DNA from: Eubacterium sp.
Lineage (GTDB): Bacteria > Bacillota > Clostridia > Lachnospirales > Lachnospiraceae
Direction: 5' to 3'
NCBI GenBank assembly: GCA_017619835.1
Contig: JAFZRN010000021.1
Span: forward strand, 1 to 64,000
DNA length: 64,000 bases
Of this stretch, positions 11,490 through 18,503 are shown piece by piece (within the stretch, counting starts at the first letter, position 1; each line of letters begins with the position of its first letter). The notes beneath the pieces are model-generated. The model had not been told where the DNA came from. It was given only the letters and a program-made list of their open reading frames with translations, and did no database searches. A program made the translations under genes and the position numbers.

Positions 11490-12382
11490 CTGTTAGAGAA
11501 AGAAGGAGAAACAGAAAACGACTTCCTGTATACGGGAGAACAGTACAACTACATAACAGAGCTATATTATCTGAGGGCAAGATACATGGACCCGTCAACG
11601 GGAACATTTATCAGCGTGGACAGCTATGCGGGAACCATCTATGATCCGGTATCACTGCATAAGTATCTTTATGCAAATGCAGATCCGATCAATAATACGG
11701 ATCCGAGTGGAAATATGACCATGACTGAAGCAATAGGATCATTAGCTATAGCAGCAATATTGACTGTAGCGATGATTTCGGTTATGTCTCAGTTTAAGGA
11801 AAACACTCTAAAATCCGGACCAATTATTGGGTTTCCGTATAATTTAAGAAGGGATTTGGAAAAAATGATTGAGGCTTTCCCTGCATATAAGGAAGAGCTT
11901 GGAAATCTAATAGAAATAATCCCTAGAATAATTCTTGAAATAAAAATATTTGAAATAATATTTAAAACTTGTATTTATACTGTATTGATAGAAATCTTTC
12001 CTGCAACAAGTGAAAAAGAACCGATTTTTATTACGATTGAAAGTGATAGTGAACCAGTAGATGTTAAAATATCAAAAAAGAAGTATCCGGAATCAGCTAA
12101 ACATAAAGAAGAAGCAGTTAAAAATGGTCAGCCAGATACTTTAACTATAGATAGAAAAGGCGCATCAGAACGTAGAAAAAAATCCTTGCAAGGAGTTGAT
12201 ACTATTCCTGGTTCGGATAGAGATGAATACCCCCCCCGGCTATGTCTGAAGAAGGGGGAGAAGGGGCAAGTGTAAGGCACATTAGTCCTTCGGATAATAG
12301 AGGCTCAGGATCTTCAATATCTCATCAATTAAGAAAATATCCCGATGGAACAAAATTTAGAATTGTTATAGTAGAGGATTAA
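11484..12382 (+). pseudogene. Orphan RHS tip with NucA/NucB-type nuclease toxin, frameshifted in a C8 run
   Basis: Second displaced RHS tip. Bases 11484-11700 match the RHS core of the first gene closely (about 7 differences in the first 165 bases by eye). Then comes a hydrophobic linker like that of the main protein (TEAIGSLAIAAIL), then a NucA/NucB-like nuclease: YPESAKHKEEA, DTLTIDRKGASERRKKSL, GSDRDEYPP. At 12230-12237 there is a run of eight C. The current frame runs into unrelated residues and stops at 12275. Reading the other frame from 12239 restores the family C-terminus (AMSEEGGEGASVRHISPSDN, then GSGSS and the LRKYPDGT segment) and stops at 12382, 3 nt before the next gene. There is no own start codon with a ribosome binding site. 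It is either decayed or a slippage-switchable silent cassette. Confidence 0.85.
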
Positions 12383-12385
12383 AGT

Positions 12386-13003
12386 ATGAAGACTATATGG
12401 AAAGAAATCGTTGACATGGCAAATAAATCGAATAGAAATATTTTGATTATTGATGGAGATGATGAATTAGGAAAAAAAGAGTGTGATAAACTTAATATTC
12501 CATCTAATTCTGTCTTGTATTCAGTTGTATCAAATTCAAGCGGCATAGTAATAGATAACTGGATTAGATTTTGGGGACAAAGTAGTACAGATAATAAAGG
12601 AATATACCATTATAATAGTAAATATATTGATCATATTTCTGGATTGATTCTTGTTGCAAGTGATGTTGTAGGCGGATTGTTTGCAATTAATATTAATAGG
12701 TTTGATGAATTAGATAACTTGGTATGGTATTATGCGCCTGATACCCTTGAATGGGAATGTATGGATATGCAATACAATGAGTTTTTAGCATGGACTATGC
12801 AAGGCAATGTAGATGAGTTTTATTCGTCAATGAGATGGAGTGGTTGGAAGGGAGATCTTAAAAATGTTGGTATAAATGATGCGTTATTTATTTATCCGTT
12901 TTTATGGGCTAAAGAATGTGATATAGAAAAAGCCACAAAGAAAATTGTTGACTTTGAAGAAATAGTGGGAATTAATTTTGAGTTTAATGATAATAATTTG
13001 TGA
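12386..13003 (+). CDS. DUF2625-family protein, putative immunity for the NucA/NucB-type toxin
   Basis: A 205-residue soluble protein. The central part matches my memory of DUF2625: GLILVASDVVGGLFAIN, WYYAPDTLEWE, EFLAWTMQGNVDEFY, then FIYPFLWAKE. DUF2625 has no established biochemical role that I know of. The ATG lies 3 nt after the restored stop of the broken toxin frame, which argues that the two were translated together. It is probably the immunity partner by position. It is AT-rich like the surrounding cassettes, with no signal peptide. Confidence 0.75.
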   Translation: MKTIWKEIVDMANKSNRNILIIDGDDELGKKECDKLNIPSNSVLYSVVSNSSGIVIDNWIRFWGQSSTDNKGIYHYNSKYIDHISGLILVASDVVGGLFAININRFDELDNLVWYYAPDTLEWECMDMQYNEFLAWTMQGNVDEFYSSMRWSGWKGDLKNVGINDALFIYPFLWAKECDIEKATKKIVDFEEIVGINFEFNDNNL

Positions 13004-13101
13004 AAAAGGAATAATTAATCGGGTTTATGAAATGGTTAATGGTCGTCATAGATGGATAAATGGTTATTCTTTTGCAAAAATTTTATATAGAAAAAATATA
13101 T

Positions 13102-13179
13102 AAAAAAGCAGTTGATATCTGGATAGAAATCTTTCCGTCAGCTGAAGAACAGGGATTTATCTATATTTTGACAGTATAG
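13102..13179 (+). pseudogene. Decayed remnant of another RHS toxin linker
   Basis: A 25-codon open stretch ending in TAG reads KKAVDIWIEIFPSAEEQGF, close to the linker of the NucA/NucB cassette (VLIEIFPATSEKEPIF). It is followed by TGTCATGTATTAATTTA, which echoes TGTCATGTATTCATTAATACT at 11408-11428. Upstream (13008-13100) a short frame NRVYEMVNGRHRWINGYSF ends in a stop. The stretch between the DUF2625 gene and the acyltransferase therefore looks like worn-out cassette debris. Confidence 0.45.
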
Positions 13180-13243
13180 CTGAAATCTAAATTTGTCATG
13201 TATTAATTTAAGATATAAAAGTGAAGGTTAAAGGGAAAAAGTA

Positions 13244-14344
13244 ATGTCTAAAAAATTTAATAGCAGCAGAAATACAATCTTAGAATTGCTAAGATTTGTT
13301 TTTGCGTCATATGTCATCTTTTTTCATTTGGATAAAGATGTATTAGGACCTGATTCCGTTATTGTTTCTTTATGGAAAGCGGATATCACGTTTTTTCGTA
13401 ATGGCTTTATAGGGGTAGAGTTCTTCTTTATATTGACAGGTCTTTTTATGGCTGAAAAAGTGTATAAGCTGAATGAACTTGAGGGACCGAAAAAGATAGG
13501 AGAAGAAACGATCGATTATATCTTCCGTAAAGCTAAAGCGGTCTGGCCTGTTTTTGCTGTAGTGGCAGTGATCAAGGTGGTTCTGCATATTTTAGGGGGG
13601 GGTAGTACCGAGTGGATCATCGTTAATTTTCCGTCTCTATTTTTCCTTCAGAGGACGGGATTATGCCCCAGGTCATATGTATATGAATCCTGGTATATCA
13701 GTTCCATGCTGATTGCCCTGTCAGTCCTATATCCGTTATGCAGAAAGAATTACCAGCTGTTTACTGATCTGATTGCTCCGGTTATCGGAATAATGTTCTG
13801 TGGCATATTGATATCTCAATTTGGAAATCTTGGAACACTACATACACATAAGTTATTCTATATCTATGCATCAAACTACAGGGCTGCTTCGGATATCGCT
13901 CTTGGAGCTTTCTGCTTTGGGCTGATCAGGAAGATAAATGATAGAAATTGGAATAGGCGAGTCTTGATATCCATAGAGTTGTTATGCTTTATTGCCATAA
14001 CATTTCTTGCGGTAGAGTTTAAAGGAAGAAATGCATGTGGCCTTCTTGTATTATTGATATTTATTATGGTCATGATCGAATACAGCAGGTATGGTTTATC
14101 GGATAATGTTCCGAAAAAAACAGGGGCAGTCTTTACTTATCTTGGCAGGATCAGTCTTCCAATGTATCTGGTCCAAAGTGTATTTCGAAAGATAAGACCA
14201 TATGTATTTGACAGCTTCAGATACAGAACTCAGATAATAGTTTTATTTATCTGTATAGTTTTAAGCGCAATGCTTTTAGATATTATATTCAATCGTTTTT
14301 CTGCTTTATATAAGAATAAAAGGGTAACAAATGAAAATGTATAA
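13244..14344 (+). CDS. Membrane acyltransferase (acyltransferase 3 / OafA-like family)
   Basis: A 366-residue integral membrane protein with about ten hydrophobic segments. The N-terminal ILELLRFVFASYVIFFHL pattern is typical of acyltransferase 3 enzymes, which O-acetylate or otherwise acylate cell-surface glycans or polymers. It lies at the edge of a glycerol-phosphate polymer gene group, so a wall polymer or exopolysaccharide is the likely substrate (inference). A run of eight G at 13595-13602 encodes Gly118-Gly120. The frame is intact here, but slippage would truncate the protein to about a third. The ribosome binding site is a weak purine stretch. The last bases overlap the next gene. Confidence 0.85.
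   Translation: MSKKFNSSRNTILELLRFVFASYVIFFHLDKDVLGPDSVIVSLWKADITFFRNGFIGVEFFFILTGLFMAEKVYKLNELEGPKKIGEETIDYIFRKAKAVWPVFAVVAVIKVVLHILGGGSTEWIIVNFPSLFFLQRTGLCPRSYVYESWYISSMLIALSVLYPLCRKNYQLFTDLIAPVIGIMFCGILISQFGNLGTLHTHKLFYIYASNYRAASDIALGAFCFGLIRKINDRNWNRRVLISIELLCFIAITFLAVEFKGRNACGLLVLLIFIMVMIEYSRYGLSDNVPKKTGAVFTYLGRISLPMYLVQSVFRKIRPYVFDSFRYRTQIIVLFICIVLSAMLLDIIFNRFSALYKNKRVTNENV
13595..13602 (+). repeat. G8 homopolymer inside the acyltransferase gene
   Basis: Eight consecutive G in codons 118-120 of a membrane acyltransferase, in otherwise AT-rich DNA. Such runs are classic slippage sites in phase-variable surface-modification genes. The sequence given is in the ON frame. Confidence 0.8.
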
Positions 14345-15179
14345 AAGATCTGTTTTATTTTTTCTCATATTAGTCATATTGGTTTCGACGATCAGTCCGG
14401 ACTTAAATGTCATGGCCGGCAGCAAGCTTTTCAAGCTGGATACTGAAAAGGAGATAGAGCTGTATGGTCACAGAGGCTTTTCGGATTCTTATATCGAGAA
14501 TACGATGGCTGCATATAAGGGTGCAGTGAAAAATGGCTTCAAAGGAATTGAGATAGATCTCTGGGAGTCCGAAAATGGTGATATCATGGTCTTCCATGAC
14601 AGCAGGACCAAGAGGCTCAGCAAAAGGAATTCATATATCTGGAAGGTAAATAAAAAGAACAGGAAAAAGTATCTTCTTTCAAGTGACAAGGGAAAAAATC
14701 AGCTCATTCCCACATTTGAAGAGGTTATGAAATATGCTTCAAAGAATAACATCACGGTACTCTGTCATCTGAAGAATCATAAGAAATATAACCTCAGTAA
14801 AAAGGGTGTTAAAAAGATAATCAAAACCATCAAGAAATATAAGATGCAGAAAAAAGCAGTTATCTTTGCATCAAAAACAAGCGAAGTTAAACCATTTGTC
14901 GGTAAAGGTGTTCGCGTGGGACTCTGTGCCGGTGAGCTGGACATATCAAAGGTAGATAAGAAGATCAAATGGCTTGTAAAGAACGGCGGTGATACTCTTA
15001 TCATCACAAAGACTACATCTTTGAAAAGAGAAGATTTCGGGGAAGCACTTGTGAATAAATGTCATAAGAAAGGGATTATGATCGGAACTTACTGGACATA
15101 TAACAAAGCCGAATTCGAGTATCTTAAAGAAATAAATGCGGACTTTGCAATGTCGGATTATAACCTGCTCGCCGAATAA
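14331..15179 (+). CDS. Secreted glycerophosphodiester phosphodiesterase
   Basis: A 282-residue GDPD-family enzyme expected to hydrolyse glycerophosphodiesters, releasing sn-glycerol-3-phosphate. The hydrophobic N-terminus (residues 7-23) looks like an export signal. Catalytic signatures: GHRG and ENT (about 46-60), EIDLWES (about 71-77) and VFHD. It overlaps the acyltransferase end by 14 nt with a ribosome binding site (AAAAGGG) inside that gene, so the two are translated together. Its stop is 3 nt from the end of a convergent GDPD-like gene. A role in trimming glycerol-phosphate polymers of the envelope is inferred from the neighbouring tag-type genes. Confidence 0.88.
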   Translation: MKMYKRSVLFFLILVILVSTISPDLNVMAGSKLFKLDTEKEIELYGHRGFSDSYIENTMAAYKGAVKNGFKGIEIDLWESENGDIMVFHDSRTKRLSKRNSYIWKVNKKNRKKYLLSSDKGKNQLIPTFEEVMKYASKNNITVLCHLKNHKKYNLSKKGVKKIIKTIKKYKMQKKAVIFASKTSEVKPFVGKGVRVGLCAGELDISKVDKKIKWLVKNGGDTLIITKTTSLKREDFGEALVNKCHKKGIMIGTYWTYNKAEFEYLKEINADFAMSDYNLLAE

Positions 15180-15182
15180 AGA

Positions 15183-16010
15183 TCAGTTCTTAATAAGCTT
15201 ACGTTTGATCTTTCTGAGAGCTTTGACAGGTAAACTGTTTTTAAGCTTTAGCTTTGAATCAAGCTTTGGATTTAGGGTGTTGGTACATATCGTATCGACA
15301 CCCATTTTATATAGTCTGTCTGCGGTCTTTTGTTTATCGGTAGAATAAACGAGAAGACAGAGGCCGGCATTCTTAATTGTTCTGATGTATTCTTCGCTGG
15401 CATCCTTCATACTGAGAGCAATGGAAATGATTCCGTTCGCTTTACAGAACTCAATAGCTTCCTTCAGCTTTTCGGGAGTGGTTCCCTTATAAAGAAGATA
15501 CTGATAATACTTAAAATGCTTAACACTGTCTATCCCATCAAACATTTCCCTTGAATTGACCTGGACAAGAAAACGATCGAAGAGTTCTTCATCGTTATGG
15601 AAGTCATTTACCACAGCCTTAGTGATCTCTATCGCAGCTTCCTTCTTAAGTCCGTGAAGATCAAGCTCCCAATAGAAATCCTTATGCTTTTTCATATAAG
15701 AATAAAGCAGTTCTGTATCCATGGTAGGCATACCATGAACAGTCTGCTTAAGAAAAAGCTCTTTTGTCATGTTTTCGAATTCGGGGGAGTAGGGCATGCC
15801 GCATCTTTCGGCATTGGCGGGAGTCCAGCCGTGTGAAGGAACTACGTGGCCATCTTTGGTAAGGCATAGGTCGATCTCATAATACTTATGGCCTTTCTTT
15901 ATGGCTTCCTTCAGGGCGGGCTCGTTATTCAGATATTTATGTCCCTCATATCCGCCCAGCGCGTGGGCGAGATATTTGTTTTTAAACATGGGTGGGATGT
16001 TATTCTTCAT
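15183..16010 (-). CDS. Glycerophosphodiesterase-like (PLC-like TIM barrel) phosphodiesterase
   Basis: A 275-residue GDPD-fold protein without a signal peptide. Seen: AHALGGYEGHKYLNNEPAL in place of the usual HRG/ENT box, YEIDLCLTKDGHVVPSHGW, then a barrel with WELDLHG. The His and Asp/Glu residues for metal-dependent hydrolysis appear present but the first motif is divergent. It follows tagD by 4 nt on the same strand, as the last gene of a tagF-tagD-GDPD group, suggesting action on glycerol-phosphate or CDP-glycerol intermediates or on released polymer (inference). It ends in a basic tail. Confidence 0.82.
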   Translation of the reverse strand: MKNNIPPMFKNKYLAHALGGYEGHKYLNNEPALKEAIKKGHKYYEIDLCLTKDGHVVPSHGWTPANAERCGMPYSPEFENMTKELFLKQTVHGMPTMDTELLYSYMKKHKDFYWELDLHGLKKEAAIEITKAVVNDFHNDEELFDRFLVQVNSREMFDGIDSVKHFKYYQYLLYKGTTPEKLKEAIEFCKANGIISIALSMKDASEEYIRTIKNAGLCLLVYSTDKQKTADRLYKMGVDTICTNTLNPKLDSKLKLKNSLPVKALRKIKRKLIKN

Positions 16011-16014
16011 CTTT

Positions 16015-16416
16015 TTATTCCTGAGGGCGTGCGCCGTCCTCTTTGATCTTAGTTGTGCTTATCTCGGGAGTTCTCTCAAGATATACTACTTCGACTCCTT
16101 CTTCCTTGAGGAAGTCGAACTTACCCTTCCAGTCATCACCGATAACGAAGGTATCAATATGATATTCATGCACATCGGATTTCTTCTGCTCCCAGTTCTC
16201 CTCGGGAATCACAAGATCCACATATCTTATCGATTCGAGAAGCATCTTACGCTGCTCGTAGCTGAAGTAGCATTTTTTCTGCTTCTCATTCCAGTTGAAA
16301 TCATCTGTAGAGAGTGCGACGATGAGATAGTCTCCCAGTGCCTTAGCTCTTTTCAGAAGATTGATGTGACCATAGTGGAGCAGGTCGAATGTTCCGTATG
16401 TGATTACTCTTTTCAT
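16015..16416 (-). CDS. tagD: Glycerol-3-phosphate cytidylyltransferase
   Basis: Makes CDP-glycerol from CTP and sn-glycerol-3-phosphate for wall or lipoteichoic-type polymers. The 133 residues fit the usual length. Nucleotidyltransferase motifs: [10 protein letters not shown] with HYGH at 14-17, and RTPEISTT (115-122), equivalent to the RTxGISTT box. I start at ATG 16416 because a GAGGA ribosome binding site precedes it; the longer open frame to 16476 has none and runs through a palindrome. It lies between the polymerase and the GDPD-like gene on the minus strand and supplies the polymerase with substrate. Confidence 0.93.
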   Translation of the reverse strand: MKRVITYGTFDLLHYGHINLLKRAKALGDYLIVALSTDDFNWNEKQKKCYFSYEQRKMLLESIRYVDLVIPEENWEQKKSDVHEYHIDTFVIGDDWKGKFDFLKEEGVEVVYLERTPEISTTKIKEDGARPQE

Positions 16417-16444
16417 TTTCAAGTCCTCGTTTATAGTTTTCAGG

Positions 16445-16479
16445 AATGTGACAAACTGATCTGAACTGTTTGTCACATT
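16445..16479. repeat. Palindromic repeat, copy 1
   Basis: Arms AATGTGACAAAC (16445-16456) and GTTTGTCACATT (16468-16479). Read on the minus strand, its central 33 nt differ from the copy at 41267-41299 at only two positions. It overlaps the TGA stop of the tagF-like gene and lies just before the tagD ribosome binding site. There is no U-run. Likely a small REP-like interspersed palindrome. Confidence 0.8.
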
Positions 16480-18362
16480 TTGTCCAGTAATTCGGTGATG
16501 GCATCAGCGTTCTCGAGAACGGACACGTTTCCGGCCCAGTCCTGAGGAAGTATTTTCTCGGCTTCTTCCTTGAAGTGGGGGTCGGTAACTGCGATGACAG
16601 TCATATATTCCGACGCAAATCTAACTGCGTCTTCCATGAACTTATCACCGGATTTGATATTTGCGATCATATCCTCTGTCATGAACAGTATCCTGTTCTT
16701 TGCAGATGAAAGTGCAAATGATATCACAAGCTCGGGATATACACAGTCGTATACAGTCAGAACATCAAAGTCGGTATAGCCATACCACTGAATCGGGATA
16801 AGTCCGTATTCATATTTCAGATACTTGATGGCTGTTTCAAAGTCAAGCTTTCCTTCAAGGTAAAGCTCCTTGATCGGAGCACCGATCGAGGAAAGTCTTA
16901 TATCATCCTCGGAGGATATATTCTGATTATCATGCAGCATCGGATATGCGCTTGCCACATGGCTCTTTGTCTTCATGCTGTCACAGCCGATCCAGTAATC
17001 GTAAGAATCCTTATCGATCGTATCGGATATATCATTAAGAAGATCGGTCTCTTTACCTTCTCTTAAGCAGTCGCTGTAGAAGATGACTTTCTTCTTGTCA
17101 TTATGAGGATGGTCTTCTAGTACCAGGCCTTCCTCATCGTCCCTGAAGAGCTGGCAGAGCTTTTCGGGATTATCCGGATCATCATAAGCACACATGCTTT
17201 CCCTGATGGTGGTATCATCATAATCCTTGCCGCGATTCAGCATATCGATGACTTCCTGCTTGGAATGAGCCATGTCAAACGGAAGACCGCGGATATCCAT
17301 ATTCAGTCCCTGGAAGGATGAATAGGTATCATAGTCTTCGATATAAAGTATTATCTGCTTTCCGAGTACGAGATAATCGAAGAATACACTGGAATAATCA
17401 GATATCAGTGCATCTGTTGCGGTAAGCAGTTCATAGCTGTCAATTAAAGGTGGAAATGTTTCTATATGGTCGAATTCCGAAGTATCAAGAGCCTGTCCGA
17501 TATGATGATGCAGGTTTACATAAAGTATCTGGTTATCATTCAGCTGCTCATCGAGATAGCTTAAGAATTCCTTTTCTCTCTTGATCGATTCCTCATCATT
17601 CAGATAGCCTCTGAAGGTAGGCATATAAGCATAAACCTTCTCACCGTAAGGCGCCAGGATCTCTCTTATCTCGGCAGTCCTTTCCTTACTCACCTTAAGG
17701 ATTCCGGCAGTCCTGGGATATCCCAGCATAAGTGCCTTACCCTTCATAAGAGAGGCAACATCGTAAGACTTGAACATTATATCCTTTGTGAAATCATTTG
17801 GATAAAGGAAATAATCCGTGCAGAGGAAATTCTTCTGCTGCTTGGACTGAAGATGGGCCTTGTTTCCGTTCTTTATAACGCCCAGCTTTTTAAGCGGAGT
17901 TCCGTGCCATATATCGATAAAGACCTGATCCTTCTTTTTGATCCACTGATAAGGAACATAGCTTTCGGTAAAGACATACTTGCAGCTCTCAAGCACCTTA
18001 TAGTAGCCCTTCGGTACCGTGGTGGTCCTGGTCCAGTTGTTCTGCTTGATGTATTCCTTTACGGTCTCATCGGAATGATCCTTAGTCCTGACATAGATTT
18101 TATAATTCGCAAATCTCTTGTCATAATTAAGCTCATTAAGGATATATTGCATGCTTCCGCGCACGCTTACTCCAAGCCCCTGAAGTACTATTGCATTTTC
18201 ATTGATCTTCTCATCATAATAGTGATCGATAACTGTCTTCGATCCTATGGCTCCCCCGAGTTTTTTGATGAGCTTCGCATACTTTTTTCTGAGCCTTAAG
18301 GCTTCTTTTTCATATACGATAAAGGAAGATCTTTTTTTATTGATATAATAAGATTCAGCCAT
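16473..18362 (-). CDS. CDP-glycerol glycerophosphotransferase family polymerase with C-terminal extension
   Basis: A 629-residue TagF/TagB-type enzyme that transfers glycerol phosphate from CDP-glycerol to a growing envelope polymer. Family motifs: [22 protein letters not shown], and [19 protein letters not shown]. About 200 further residues at the C-terminus (from [13 protein letters not shown]) form an extra domain that looks glycosyltransferase-like but that I cannot name. Start chosen at ATG 18362 ([13 protein letters not shown]), which has GGAGAAAGG upstream; 23 upstream codons lack a site. It is the first gene of the minus-strand operon with tagD and the GDPD-like gene, divergent from the metallophosphoesterase. 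Confidence 0.88.
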   Translation of the reverse strand: MAESYYINKKRSSFIVYEKEALRLRKKYAKLIKKLGGAIGSKTVIDHYYDEKINENAIVLQGLGVSVRGSMQYILNELNYDKRFANYKIYVRTKDHSDETVKEYIKQNNWTRTTTVPKGYYKVLESCKYVFTESYVPYQWIKKKDQVFIDIWHGTPLKKLGVIKNGNKAHLQSKQQKNFLCTDYFLYPNDFTKDIMFKSYDVASLMKGKALMLGYPRTAGILKVSKERTAEIREILAPYGEKVYAYMPTFRGYLNDEESIKREKEFLSYLDEQLNDNQILYVNLHHHIGQALDTSEFDHIETFPPLIDSYELLTATDALISDYSSVFFDYLVLGKQIILYIEDYDTYSSFQGLNMDIRGLPFDMAHSKQEVIDMLNRGKDYDDTTIRESMCAYDDPDNPEKLCQLFRDDEEGLVLEDHPHNDKKKVIFYSDCLREGKETDLLNDISDTIDKDSYDYWIGCDSMKTKSHVASAYPMLHDNQNISSEDDIRLSSIGAPIKELYLEGKLDFETAIKYLKYEYGLIPIQWYGYTDFDVLTVYDCVYPELVISFALSSAKNRILFMTEDMIANIKSGDKFMEDAVRFASEYMTVIAVTDPHFKEEAEKILPQDWAGNVSVLENADAITELLDKM

Positions 18363-18466
18363 ACCTTTCTCCGTCCCCCGAATAGGTCTGTAGTTCACTA
18401 TTTCACTAATGATTATAAAAAAGAATAACACAAATAAAAAACATCGGCAAGGGCTGGCTCATATTT

Positions 18467-18496
18467 TTGACATCCGCTACCCGTAAATGCTATACT
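18467..18496 (+). promoter_or_regulatory. Promoter of the metallophosphoesterase gene, predicted leaderless
   Basis: TTGACA at 18467-18472 and TATACT at 18491-18496 with an 18-nt spacer. The -10 box ends 7 nt before ATG 18504, so transcription would begin at or next to the A of the start codon, and no ribosome binding site is present. The opposite strand of the same 141-bp gap must hold the tagF operon promoter. Confidence 0.75.
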
Positions 18497-18503
18497 AGGC
18501 ACT

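Noticed and set aside
1-13003. Prophage or type VI secretion locus as the origin of the toxin genes
   Set aside because: No phage structural, integrase or T6SS genes are present; RHS tips with immunity genes explain everything seen.
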